A stretch of 64,000 nucleotides of DNA, taken from Acholoe squamosa. Lineage: Eukaryota; Annelida; Polychaeta; Phyllodocida; Polynoidae. The DNA is taken from assembly GCA_949317995.1 (NCBI GenBank), contig OX439051.1:42163250-42227249 (forward strand), given 5' to 3'. The notes beneath the pieces were generated by a model. It saw only the letters and a list, made by a program, of their open reading frames with translations. It was not told the origin of the DNA and made no database searches. The position numbers and the translations under genes were made by a program. Below are positions 8,980-19,401 of this stretch, piece by piece. Numbering within the stretch: the stretch's first letter is position 1; each line of letters starts with the position of its first letter.

Positions 8980-9594
8980 CTACCAGTCAGTTGCCCATTC
9001 CTTAGAAGAATATTTTTGGTTTTTTTTGCTTCTTCTTCCAGATCGAGTTGAATAAGGGGATGGGATTCCTGACAAATATTTATTTGTTTTAATTTTCCAG
9101 AAGACATCTTCTTGTGGGCTTGGGTAAGATACTTTTACGTCTTTTTCTTTGCTAGGTTGCTTTTCTTCAAAAGGGAGAGGAGGGATATTTTTCATTGGAG
9201 TTTTCACTATGCCTCCGCTGGCTTCTCCTATTTTGTCTTCTTCATTTGCAGAAAGATAGTCGGTGTCGTTATTTTTATCTTCAGTGTCTTCTGTAGTTGT
9301 TTTTTTCAGAAGGGGCTTTTCTTTTTCTTGAAGAAGAGTTTCATCCAAAATGCCGTCTTCAGAAAATTCATCGTCTGTAGCATCTGTAGAATAATTGCTT
9401 TCATTTCTTTGTTTGTCTTCCATGTTTTGATCTTCTAAAGGATATTTTTTTATTATATAAGGACGATTGTTTTTTCTAGCTTTTTTTGGCTTATTTAAAA
9501 ACCACGATTTAGGAATATGATTAGATATATTGACCCAAAGTTCTTCTGTTCCTATAGGTTCTGTTTTTATGCTTGCATTTGAAAAGAATTTCAT
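8980..9594 (-). CDS. Acidic/Ser-rich probable virion protein, 204 aa
   Basis: ATG at 9594 is preferred over an upstream GTG. The protein has a short ordered N-terminus (TEPIGTEELWVNIS), a lysine-rich segment, then a long low-complexity acidic Ser/Thr/Glu region and a Pro/Ser/Lys C-terminus (SGIPSPYSTRSGRRSKK). It is probably largely disordered. It lies in the morphogenesis block, so a scaffold or precursor role is possible. I do not recognise a family. Confidence 0.55.
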   Translation of the reverse strand: MKFFSNASIKTEPIGTEELWVNISNHIPKSWFLNKPKKARKNNRPYIIKKYPLEDQNMEDKQRNESNYSTDATDDEFSEDGILDETLLQEKEKPLLKKTTTEDTEDKNNDTDYLSANEEDKIGEASGGIVKTPMKNIPPLPFEEKQPSKEKDVKVSYPSPQEDVFWKIKTNKYLSGIPSPYSTRSGRRSKKNQKYSSKEWATDW

Positions 9595-9739
9595 GATGCT
9601 TATCACATTAGAATTTCTTATTAGTTTACCTCTGATGATAATTTCTCCATGTTCATTTCATAAATAATTCAGTTCTATCATTTTTTTGAGAATTTCTTTG
9701 ATGTAAGGAATTTGTGCTTGTATTATGTTGGATAAGATC

Positions 9740-10009
9740 TCAATTATTGATATACCTGGTTTTATTTCTTGTTTTTTTTTCTGTAGGATTAGAATACATG
9801 AAAGCCGAGTCTTTAGCTATATTTTGATTTGTGCTTAATATCTTATATGGTTTCACGTCATACATTCTTTGCGCTAGTAATTCTTGTTGCCTTTCGAGAG
9901 TAGGATTTTTTTCTTGGTCAGTGTTTTTTTCTTTAGTATCATTTTTTGCTGAAGATAATTTTTTGTAAGTTGCTAAAGGTATAACTATACTTTTTTTGAA
10001 GCTAGCCAT
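9740..10009 (-). CDS. Small conserved-looking protein, 89 aa
   Basis: The first ATG (10009) gives an N-terminus MASFKKSIVIPLATYKKL, a hydrophobic/basic strand followed by a charged linker and the segment LAQRMYDVKPYKILS. The start overlaps the stop of the upstream basic protein gene within a few bases, indicating tight packing in one transcription unit. Probably a small virion component; function unknown. Confidence 0.5.
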   Translation of the reverse strand: MASFKKSIVIPLATYKKLSSAKNDTKEKNTDQEKNPTLERQQELLAQRMYDVKPYKILSTNQNIAKDSAFMYSNPTEKKTRNKTRYINN

Positions 10010-10013
10010 AATA

Positions 10014-10481
10014 TTAATTTTTTGCACCTGCCAATCCTCCTATTAAGGACACTGCTAAAGGGAGGAGAAGAGAGAGAAATCCACCTTTTTGTTTTAAAAC
10101 TGCTTTCCTTTTTTTATTATTCACACGCCTATTAATAAGATATCTTAAAGTGTTCTTGTATTTTTTTAACTTTGAATAAGACACTGAATTTAATTTAATG
10201 TTTCCTGTAAGAACATTAAAAATGCACTGACATATAGAATCTATATCTTCTTTATCTGCATATTCTATTAATAAATCTCTTTTTCTTTTGTTTTTTGTGT
10301 TTCCTAACATTGTCAAAAAAGCTAATCTTTTGACTGATCTGATGTTTGCTGCTTTCTTCTTGATTTTTCTTTTTAGTTTGCAGCTAGTTCTTTTTTTTCT
10401 TTTTGCTACAACTGATTTCTTTTTTATTCTTTTTTTTCCTTTTCTTTTAGAGACAGGCATTTTTTTCTTTAACGGTGGCAT
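10014..10481 (-). CDS. Highly basic core-type protein with hydrophobic C-terminus, 155 aa
   Basis: ATG at 10481 is chosen over an upstream TTG. The first 60 residues are extremely rich in Lys and Arg (KRKGKKRIKKKSVVAKRKKR). A helical middle domain follows, then the C-terminal motif KQKGGFLSLLLPLAVSLIGG. A basic N-terminus with a GG-hydrophobic tail is a recurring small Polinton protein. It may condense DNA like an adenovirus core protein while the tail acts at membranes. Family membership is by pattern only. Confidence 0.6.
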   Translation of the reverse strand: MPPLKKKMPVSKRKGKKRIKKKSVVAKRKKRTSCKLKRKIKKKAANIRSVKRLAFLTMLGNTKNKRKRDLLIEYADKEDIDSICQCIFNVLTGNIKLNSVSYSKLKKYKNTLRYLINRRVNNKKRKAVLKQKGGFLSLLLPLAVSLIGGLAGAKN

Positions 10482-10651
10482 TCTTATAAATGAACTATGA
10501 CACAAAAACCTTTATTTTTTTTCTTATATTTTATTCAATCTCACGAACTTTAATTTGGTTCATACATGTATAGTTGTTTTCTGTTTTATATTTTATTAGG
10601 TATATACACCTCTTGTCCTATGTCAAATATGTTGCTCCTAAATCTGTATTC
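10482..10651. other. Short AT-rich spacer between ATPase and basic protein genes
   Basis: No ORF on the coding strand. It may hold the 3' end and promoter signals between two leftward units. Confidence 0.35.
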
Positions 10652-11249
10652 TTAAGGAGTTTTTTGATGACCATCTATTAAAAGATAGGAATGTGGTTTC
10701 CTAGTTGCTTCATTAAAAATATTAACAAAAGTTTTATAATTTTTAGGCAACAGTTTTCTCCCTAAAGTTTGAGGGACAGTTTGATCTAAAGGTGAATTAA
10801 AAATAACTAAATAAGTCGCATTTCTATTAACAGTTTGCCTTTTTTTTCCTTCAGAGTAATAATTTTGTGAAATATATATAACATTTATCGATTCATGATG
10901 ACATGTTCGAGTGAAAAGTTTTCCTATTTCAGGATTGTTTCCACATTCTTTCATTAAATCATCTAAAATAACAAGTCCATTAAGGTCAGGTTTTATATAT
11001 TTATCAAAAGAAGAAGGAATACCGTTGAAAAATGTTATGCTTTTCCCCTCCATGAAGTCTTTTTTTGCAGGAGGGGTTTGACCATAACACCATATGATAT
11101 AGTCTATTTTTTTTTTCTATTATTCGCTCATTGTTTTTTAATAGATCATACACAAAAGTAGTTTTTCCACTGTTGCTTGGTCCTGCTATGATCATAGAAA
11201 ATGGAATTCTAATACATGCATTAAAAACAGGGAATTCTATGTCTTCCAT
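10652..11249 (-). CDS. Packaging ATPase (FtsK/HerA type), frameshifted
   Basis: Genome-packaging motor ATPase shared by Polintons, virophages and related dsDNA viruses. The 5' part (11249 to about 11070) starts MEDIEFPVF and contains Walker A GPSNSGKTT at about residues 24-32. The 3' part, in another frame (11053 to 10652), contains Walker B LVILDDLM, then NVIYISQNYY (sensor-like) and a Q-T-x-G-R arginine-finger-like region. The break is in a run of seven A (coding strand) at about 11063-11069. Length is typical for Polinton ATPases (about 200 aa). Start is ATG, 4 bp after the integrase stop. Confidence 0.82.
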
Positions 11250-11252
11250 TTT

Positions 11253-12197
11253 TTATTTTCCTTTTATTTTGTTCAATTCCTCTTTGTAAAAACTACCGCT
11301 TAATATTTCATTGTTTTTATCTATTAACACATAAGTAGCAGGCCACGTTCTAAGAACATATGCTATTTGAAAAATTTCTTCTTTCCAATGAGAAGAATAC
11401 CCTCTCCTGAAAGCAGTCTTATATTTACTTATTCGTACTTTATCTCCTACTTTAAAAGGCAGTTTAATTCTTTTGCTGTACAAATATTTTCCGTATTGCT
11501 TTAACCATATTTTTTTTTCGTTTGATTTGGTTACTTCAGAAGGACTTATTCCTAATGTTCTATGTTTACTATGATTATAACTTTTAACTAAATCCTGTAG
11601 AACATCTATATATCTCAGACTCTTTTTGAAAGAAAGATATTTATATATTTTGTCTTGTATGGTACGATTGAATCTTTCTACTATAGCACATTTAGTGTCT
11701 TAAGAAGTACTGAAAAATTTTATTTCATTTTCTTTTAAATTTTTTTGAAAAACACCTTTAAATTCGCTTCCTTCATCTAATTGTATTAAGTTAGGCTTGA
11801 CATTGCTTTTTAACAAAATTTTTTTGAAGCCGTCTAGTGTGACATATGCAGTTTTGTTCACTAAAGGTTCAATATAAGCATAACGTGAAAAACAATCTAT
11901 ACAGGCTAATAAATATTTTATTCCATTGTTTTGATCTTTAAGGTTAAAAATACTTATTAAATCAATTTGCCATTGATCGTTTATGCCTTTCACTATTGTT
12001 TTTCTTCGAAGAAATTTATATGTTATTTTCTTATGTGAAGTATAAGTTCTAGTGTTACGGAGAAAATTTAGCACATCCTTTTTCGTTATATTTTCATCTA
12101 TTTTTTTAGCTGCTTCATATAATTTTTTCACAGAAGAAAAAGATAAAGGATGAGAAGGAGAGAAATAATTTTTTTTTAAAATATTTTCTTTGTCCAT
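11253..12197 (-). pseudogene. Retrovirus-type (rve) integrase with an in-frame stop
   Basis: It would insert the element and create the 6-bp duplication. ATG at 12197. Catalytic acidic residues are visible: Asp in QWQIDLISI, Asp in IQLDEGSEF and Glu in IVERFNRT about 33 residues later, as in DDE integrases. A C-terminal SH3/chromo-like module follows (FKVGDKVRISKYKTAF ... YVLIDKNNEILSGSFY). TAA at 11700-11702 interrupts the frame between the second and third catalytic residues; the frame is otherwise continuous to 11253. As read, this copy cannot make a complete integrase without readthrough. The ATPase gene follows after 4 bp. Confidence 0.88.
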
Positions 12198-12704
12198 GTT
12201 TGAAAAAATATTTGCTTATGAACATGAAAAGAGAACCATCTCAAAGTAGTAGGTGATATAATTTTTAATGAATGAATGACATTTTTGCAACAGCATTCAG
12301 ACAAAACATTTTTCACAACATTTTTAAATAAATGAATGACACAACTTTTTTCGTGCACGCGAAACAAAATGGAAATCCGATACGCGTCCATTCCAAGAAA
12401 AAAAAGGTAGAGACATATTTTATCCCCTTATGAGTTGAGCAAGAGCACAATATTTCTTTTTCGAGATGTACTTTTTGCTGACACATAGGTTTTAAAATAC
12501 ATGTACCATAAAAAACTTGGTATTAGCGCAAGTTCCTCCATTGAGGTGTACTTTCTGCCAATGCATAAATTCACAGAATGGGGCATATTAGCACAGATTT
12601 TAACCCATTTTTACGCGTGAAAAAAGTCATTAAATGCTATGCAATTTTCCGGATTTCCGTGAAAAAATAAAACAAAAAAATCTTTTTGCCTTATAAAAGA
12701 AACA
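12198..12704. other. Intergenic region upstream of integrase, probable promoter
   Basis: No convincing gene. It includes a short direct repeat (AATGAATGACA at about 12268 and 12331) and an imperfect repeat of about 95 bp around GTGTACTTTCTGCCAATGCA (about 12460 and 12545). Its location before the integrase-ATPase pair makes it a likely promoter region for that leftward unit. Confidence 0.4.
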
Positions 12705-13303
12705 TTATTCTATAGCATAGATATTAGTGTATATAGGAATAAACCCATCAGGTATTCTAGTTTTGTTAGTGTTAGTTCCTATAGTTTTTTGTGCATGTTT
12801 TCTTACGTTTCCGGTTTTCTTCAACACAGTTTTACCTTTAGTCAAACAAATAGTTTTCTGTTTTTTTCCTTTCTTGACTTCATTTTCTTCTTTCTCACTT
12901 TCTTCATCTTCTGTTATGCTAGTCCCTGCTTTTCTTTTATTTCTTTTTTTGCTTCGATTTCCATTTTCGTCTTCAGGCAAAGGAGAGGCTGTCAGGTTGT
13001 CTTTTCCTTCTGATTCTTCGGAGCTAGAGTTTTCTGTGTCGCTGATAATAATTTTCGTCGATAATTAGCTTCAATTTATTTTGAGCAGACTTAGCTTTGT
13101 TCCTCATTTTTTCTTTGAGATATTGTGTATGGCATGAATTACATCTCAAATGATTTTCATCAGCAGAAAAATAATGGAGAGAATGAAAAGGTTTATGACA
13201 CCTTATGCATTCTTGAACCATGCTTTTTTGGCATTTTTCACAATATTTTTTTATCTTGAACTATTCTCCCTTTTCTTCCACAATATTCACACTTAACAGG
13301 CAT
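12705..13303 (-). pseudogene. Zinc-ribbon protein with acidic/basic tail, two frameshifts
   Basis: ATG at 13303 begins a short frame with a CEYC pair. After a run of seven A (about 13245) another frame continues with YCEKC, ECIRCHKPFH and CNSCH, giving four Cys/His pairs that look like two zinc ribbons. After about 13055 a third frame encodes an acidic serine-rich stretch starting IIISDTENSSSEE, then a Lys-rich region (SKKRNKRKAG) down to 12705. The hydrophobic-acidic segment resembles a SUMO-interaction motif. A nuclear regulatory role is plausible. I do not recognise the family; that all parts form one gene is inference. Confidence 0.5.
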
Positions 13304-13396
13304 ATTATGTATATTTTTATATAATTCAAAACAAAAATACTTTGACCGTAGATATGTTGTAATTTTCTTGCTGTAGCTCTTATCTCACTAAGGTTT

Positions 13397-13717
13397 TCAA
13401 TCGCTGTCACTGTTACTAGAGGCTATGTTATCGTCGCTGCTGCTGTCACTATGAGACTTTGATTTTTCTTTCTTTTTCTTAGTGTTCTTAGTCTTTCCAG
13501 GCTTTTCTTCTTCACTCATTTTTTTGATTTTATCTATTTTTTTATCTATTTTATTCCTTAGTTCAAAGAGTAAATCATATTCTTCTTTAAGAAGAGAAAT
13601 ACTTTTGTCTTTTACCATATCATGAAAATGTAAATATATTTTTCCTTTGAATTTATTTATGTCTATTCTTTTCCTTTTGCCAAAAGCTAAAGTAGGATAT
13701 TTAGATGATTTACTCAT
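13397..13717 (-). CDS. PC4/Sub1-like transcription coactivator
   Basis: 106 aa, ATG start, intact. Residues about 8-60 follow the PC4 (p15) ssDNA-binding pattern: an F-G-x-x-R strand (LAFGKRKRIDINKFKGKIYL), a strand-turn element (HFHDMVKDKSISL) and a C-terminal helix (KEEYDLLFELRNKI). A Ser/Asp-rich tail follows (SHSDSSSDDN), resembling the SEAC tract of cellular PC4 but on the opposite side. Such proteins bind melted DNA in transcription or replication. It lies directly downstream of the polymerase gene, so a role as ssDNA-binding protein for replication is also possible. Homology is from pattern and should be tested by profile search. Confidence 0.6.
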   Translation of the reverse strand: MSKSSKYPTLAFGKRKRIDINKFKGKIYLHFHDMVKDKSISLLKEEYDLLFELRNKIDKKIDKIKKMSEEEKPGKTKNTKKKKEKSKSHSDSSSDDNIASSNSDSD

Positions 13718-13740
13718 TTTGTTTGTTTGCAGAAAGTTTG

Positions 13741-16700
13741 CTATTCTTTTTTTGTCTTTATCTCACAAACTTTTCTTCTTTTTGAATGAATATCTTCAAA
13801 AGGAATTTCTTTCATTTTTCTTTTTAAAGGGGGAATCTTATAATGACCATATAAGTAAGATTTAATTCCTCCTCTTCTCAAATATCTTTTATCTTCAAAA
13901 GGAGAAAGAGATATCTTTTTTTGTGACATAGTGTATACTTTGTGTTTTATGCTTCTTATGTTATCGAATTCTGCTTCTTTTATTCTATTTTGGACTAAGG
14001 TAAGCTTAAAGTCATTGTGCCTTATAGTTTCTATGCTACTTTTTTTGACTCCCTTTACTTTTTTTCTCTTCTTCCCCCTTTTCAAATAAAATTGAATACA
14101 TTTTTGGTCTGAGAGCTATAAATTCTTTTATTTTTTTCCCTCCTGCTTCATCTTTAAATTTACCTAAGACCTTTTTGTTCGTTTTATCATACAAAAAATG
14201 ATTTTCAGGTAAATTAGAAAAATCAAAAAAATTATTTAGATCTTTTATTTTTTTAAGATAATTTGTATCTTTTATGTAATACACTAAAGAATCTGTGTCT
14301 GTATATAACAGTTGAATATGTACGTCTTTAAATTTAGGCAACAAGATATTATAATGGAAATTAAACATCCATAGTTTAGATAACTCTAAAACAGAAAACC
14401 CAATGTAAATCGGTTTGTCTAGTAAAAGTTTTTCTTTGCTGCTTTGTATTCCTACAAAGTCCTTTTGAAATATATGAAGAGATTTAAAAGTAGGTTTTTT
14501 TTATAAGATTTTCACTTTCTTTAGGGTCTGAAGTTAATTTCATGCTAGTTCTTTTCTTAACATTTTCCCTTGTTTTACCAAATGCTGCATTATTTAATAA
14601 CTTAAAAAATTCTTTTTCAAAAGCAGAGGTAGCCAAAGTTCGTTCTCTGTTATTGAATAAAATGTAAGATCTCATCCAATCTTTCTGATGAAAGCTTAAA
14701 ACCCGATGAATTTTGTTTATCTTTAAGCCTAATGCAAGGTACAATTTTAAGTTACGGTAATGCACTACATAATTTTTTTTGTCTTTTAAATTGCATATAA
14801 GCTTTTTTCCTCCTTTTTTGTAGGACGTTTCAGTTTTTTTCAATATTTCTTTTGCATATGGAGATAATTCTTGTTCTTCTATTTCTATTTTTTGTGGAGC
14901 TAGAGGAAAATCATTGTGCATGTTATGAAGACAGTCAGGGTAAGTTAAACTTACCTCCAGTATGTATCCTGTTTCATTGTGATCTGAAATGTTTTCTATG
15001 TTTAGTTTTTGAATTTGATTTTGGGTTAGCCATTTAAAATTTGAGTGAGGCAAAAAATCTGCTAAACATTTGCCATAAAGGTTATTGCAGTCTATGTAAA
15101 AAATGATTTCGTCGGAAGAATTAGCTTTCGCATACCTATGAGAAACATTAGTTATGCCACCCCTTATACCGCCTTCTATAAAATTATATTTTTCGATGTC
15201 AGAAAGCAACTCTAGTTCAACTTCTGTATGTTTCAACATAGCTTGATAACTCAAACTAGGTGCCGTTAGAAAATGTGCAGGGTCTAAACCGTAATAACTT
15301 AAGGCCTTTTCTCTGAAAGATTCAAAGACATCACATAAAAGCAAAACGTCTATTTTCAAGTAGGCTTTCAAATAATCTTTTATGTTTCTACATTTTAATG
15401 CTTTAAACATATGAATTGCATGACAGTAATCGTCCTCTGTTATATTTTTTTTGGTTAAAGTAGAATAAAATTTGTCTATAGGCGGTAATTTTTTTTCTTT
15501 CAAAACAGACCAAGAATCAATGTAATCATAGCACATGACACCTTTTCTTATCATATAAGGAATCATTTTTTTGTTTGAGTATGTTTTTTTGTTTGAACGA
15601 AATCTTTTAAACCTTTCTCTTGCAAAAGTTCAGCTAATTTTGAAAGGGACGTAGGTAAAAATTGGAAGGAATCTATTATTCTAAAATTTTCGAAACTTAA
15701 AGTAAGAAATTTTTCAGATGATTTAGCAATTACAGATATGGTGCTCTGGTTTATATATTTATATAATTTTTGGATGAGAAAATGAGTGTCATAATTCATG
15801 CTGTTGTGAATAATAATTGGTATCTTTAAATTGTCCATCCTAAGACTAGTGTAAGTAAGATTACATCTATTGCAAGCATAATTTAAATCTCTTCCTTTTC
15901 CTTCTTGTCCTATGTGAGCATGATCTAAAACTTTTCTTATACCTTTTTCGGTGAAAGATATCCCGCATATGTAACAATTTTTTTGCTTCACTATATGTGA
16001 AATATTGTCAGAAGACAAAGACAAAGGTTTTCTCTTATGATCTAAAATATACGAAATTTCAGCTCTTTTTTTATATAAGTAAGAAACAAATTTTTCTATC
16101 ACATTTTTTCCTACGTATATAACAGGATCTTGACTGTATTTTTCATATTTAGAAATTAATATAGCTCCAAAAGCATTTAATTTGTGTTCTTTTGAGCAAC
16201 ACGATTTCCCTTTGTATATTTTGCTTATAGTGCGATTATAACATTCAAAATCTGCATATATCACAAAAGGACTTTTCACTTTAAATTTATGGTCAATGAA
16301 TTTTAAGAAAGTCCCTTTCGGTGGAGTAGAATAACCCTGACCACTGTATACGTTCGTTTTGCAATTGTTTTTAATGTGCATTTCATTTTTTTTTTTGAGC
16401 AAAATGATATCAAACATTTGTAACAAAAGTACCTAGTTTTTTTCCAAAAGAATGGTCTGATAAATTTATGTAAATTTCTGATAAGATAATAGTGATCATT
16501 AAATAACAATAAATCAATATGTCTTCCTTCAGTAAGGGGAGAAGAAAGGACTGAAATATACATAGGGAAAGGCTGAAATTCTTTTTTTTCATATTCTAAA
16601 AGGCCAAAGACATTAACAGTAAGATTATTTTTCTTTTCGAACTTTGGAATTTCACTCAATTTCACAGGAAAAGAAAGAAAAGAAAGATTTATTTTTTCTA

Positions 16701-17257
16701 AAAAAATATCGTATGACTTAGCCAAGTTTGCATTGTGAGGAACTTTATGTAATCCTGCTAAAACAGAGTATACGAAACATTTTTTGCCGCTTCCTTTTAT
16801 ATTAAGAACTGATTTTTTTCTTTGAATAATGCTTTCTTTCCCTTTTTTCTCCCCTCCAAAAGGATTATATTTAAAAACAGAAAGGCGTAACACTTTTATT
16901 TCTCTTAAAAACCATCCTGACCCCATATGCAAGAAAGCATCGAAAAAACCTAAATATCACAGAAAAGGAACTTCTTATTAATTCCTCTACGTTAAGAGAA
17001 TCAGAGTTTACTTGAACAGGACTTTGGAACCATGGTTAAATTTCAAGATATTCATTGTTTTCTAGATTATATTTTCCTAACACTGTGCATAACGATAATT
17101 GAAATTTAACCCCCCCTTCTTTTTTTTTTTTCTTCAAAATTAATTTTTTAATTTTTTTGGTCTGATTAAGTAAAAATAAATCAGGATCATATTTGTGAAG
17201 AGCAGGAGTTAAATCATATTCTACGATTAAATTTTTGAAAGCTTTACGTTTTTTCAT
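13741..17257 (-). pseudogene. polB: Protein-primed family B DNA polymerase, broken at several sites
   Basis: Replicates the element from protein-bound ends. Start is ATG 17257, overlapping the penton gene by 14 bp. The N-terminal piece (17257-17036) ends at an in-frame TAA; the next pieces are 16932-16420, 16400-15567, 15566-14500, 14500-14070 and 14070-13741. Visible landmarks: a GSGW-containing N-domain, exonuclease motifs VIYADFECYN and IHNSMNYDTHF, motif A YIDCNNLYG, motif B LLNNAAFGKTREN, motif C YTDTDS and the conserved C-terminal segment ending near DKRYLRRGG. Total size (about 1,170 codons) fits Polinton polymerases. Breaks at about 16390, 15570, 14500 and 14070 lie in runs of 7-11 A on the coding strand; another is near 16945 at a run of T. 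All catalytic motifs are retained, so loss may be recent or artefactual. Confidence 0.9.
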
Positions 17258-18201
17258 TTCTTATAGGTCTAAAATGAAGAACTAAAAAAACTGTTCCATA
17301 TTCAAATTGAACCAACTTTCCCACATCGTCACATATAGTTATTTCGATTTCTTGTATTTCACTTTTTTTAACCTTTTTATAGTATGGAGAGATAAAAACT
17401 TCCTTAATATCGTCTTTGAATTTTTCACTGCAACGAATAGTCCTCAATAAAGGAATTTGAAGATCGCCTACAATTTCATTAGCAACTATATCAGTATAAA
17501 TATAAATATTAGAAGAAACGTGATGCAAATTAGGAACACCTCCCGCATGAAAATATTTATAATGTTTGTATCTTAAAGTAGTGCTCATTAAAATCTGATA
17601 ATCTAATAAACTATTCAATGGAAGCCCTGAAAAAGTTATAACGTCACTGTTTTCGATCTCAGCTTCGTTGTCTATTTCTTCAGATATATCCAATCTCAGT
17701 ATGTTACTTAAATATTTAGACATAACAACTTTGTCTCCTCTCCCTACCTTTAAAATGGGTTTTAAATTTTGCAGCTCAGTTTTCACATATGGTTCTCTAC
17801 TTTTTCGGAAAAATTCATCGTCAGGGTATGCGTCTATTTTTTTCAAGGCTGCATTCATGCTTTTTATTAAACTATCTAAAGAAGTATAATTTCCATAGGG
17901 AATTTTTTGCACGACATATCTTTTTTTTTGTTTCTATTTCATCTAATGAAGTTATTTTATTCACGACTTGCTTTAACCTGAAATCTTTTCTTTCTACTAC
18001 CAAAGTCCTATTTCTTTCTGGAAATTCTGGGAAATTATACCAGGAAACTGGTATGTTTACTTCTACTAATCCCACTTCCCATTCTCCTTGTAAAATTAAA
18101 ATAGAAGGTAATTTAACCCAAAATTTGCTTGTTTTATTTTCTCGGGAGGGATGAATAGTATTAGAAGGTAAATTTATGTAAAAAGGAGAAGAAACATTCA
18201 T
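17244..18201 (-). CDS. Penton-like minor capsid protein, one frameshift
   Basis: The ATG at 18201 starts the segment FYINLPSNTIHPSRENKTSK and then QGEWEVGLVEVNIPVSWYNF, the hallmark N-terminus of Polinton/adintovirus penton-type proteins. The second piece (17912-17244, another frame) has IPYGNYTSLDSLIKSMNAAL, NIYIYTDIVANEIVGD and a C-terminal strand region FEYGTVFLVLHFRP, also typical. The break is in a run of nine A (coding strand) at about 17921-17929. It would form vertex capsomers beside the major capsid protein. It is the first gene of the leftward core block and overlaps the polymerase start. Confidence 0.78.
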
Positions 18202-18299
18202 TTTAAAAATATATCTTATTTTTAAACAATAAAATCTTTTTTTGATAACTTTGAAAGTATTTCTTATCTCAGGGAAAAAAAAGACCACTGGTGGCTCAT

Positions 18300-18905
18300 A
18301 TGAACAGGATATTTTCTGTTAACTGAAGACCTCTAGTGAGCATTCCTAAAATTATCTTAAACTATACCATATTTAGCACTCTATAGACCTGTAGAGGCTA
18401 GGACTAACATTACTTTACTAGATCAACGAAGACCTCTAGTGAGAGTCACTAAAACTATGTGCATGGTTTTACACTGAAGACCTTTGGTGGCTGATATAAA
18501 TCACGTGCATGGTTTTACACTGAAGACCTCTGGTGGCTTATAGAATGCATTTTCTGCTTACTGAAGACCTCTAGTGAGCATTCCTAAAACTATCTTAAAC
18601 TATACCATATTTAGGACTCTATAGACCTCTAGAGGCTAGGACTGACATTACTTTACTAGATCAGCGGAGACCTCTAGTGTGAGTCACTAAAACTATGTGC
18701 ATGGTTTTACACTGAAGACCTCTGGTGGCTGATATAAATTACGTGCATGGTTTTACACTGAAGACCTCTGGTGGCTTATAGAAGGCATTTTCTGCTTACT
18801 GAAGACCTCTAGTGAGCATTCCTAAAACTATCTTAAACTATACCATATTTAGCACTCTATAGACCTCTAGAGGCTATGACTAATATTTCTTTACTAGATT
18901 AGCGA
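18300..18905. repeat. 238-bp tandem repeat array upstream of the core block
   Basis: The segment beginning GAAGACCTCTAGTGAGCATT recurs at 18325, 18563 and 18801, a period of 238 bp and about 2.5 copies. Each unit has several GAAGACCTCT(A/G)GTG copies, a CCTCTAGAGG palindrome and a CACGTG- or TACGTG-containing block. It sits immediately upstream of the leftward penton/polymerase unit, so it is a candidate promoter or enhancer, or a binding array. GAAGACC also recurs in the terminal repeats. Confidence 0.8.
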
Positions 18906-19401
18906 AAAGCTACTTTTTTACTTTTATGAGTTTGTTGCGAATCGTTCCCATGCAAGCATTGTTAAATTAATTTTACCACAAATTGTATGTATGTAACAGG
19001 AATTAATTATGTGAAAATGAAACAAATTTAATTTTTAGCTCTCAGTGAACAGTTGACTCAACAGCAATTTTTAATGAACTCACAAAAGCAAATCTTTAGC
19101 TTTACCTTTAAAGCATTGATCGCAATGCTTTTCCTGCAAAGAATTCCCTGTAGTCTGCATCAGAAAAGTTCATCTGATTTCGCTGCCTCCTTCATTCACT
19201 TCATTACCTTATTCGTTGTCATATAACTTTGCTGCCTTATTGGTTAACTTCGTTGCCTTATTCGTTATACTATATTACCTTAAGTTATTGTAGTTTTGTT
19301 TCTTTATTCTCAGAGACTTTTTGTAAGCTACTGCTGTATATGTTATGAAATATTTCATTTTTAAAATGTAACATAAGACAAAAATATTTCTTTCAAACTT
19401 T
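18906..19401. other. Non-coding AT-rich stretch with short GCCTTATTCGTT repeats
   Basis: No gene seen. A roughly 20-bp motif close to TTCGTTGCCTTATTCGTTA recurs about four times between about 19176 and 19275. Confidence 0.5.

Noticed and set aside
12176..12391. 71-codon minus-strand ORF overlapping the integrase start
   Set aside because: Overlaps the real start in another frame, lies in a repeat-bearing intergenic region and has no family features.
18300..18905. CRISPR-like array
   Set aside because: Eukaryotic context, whole 238-bp units repeated without unique spacers.
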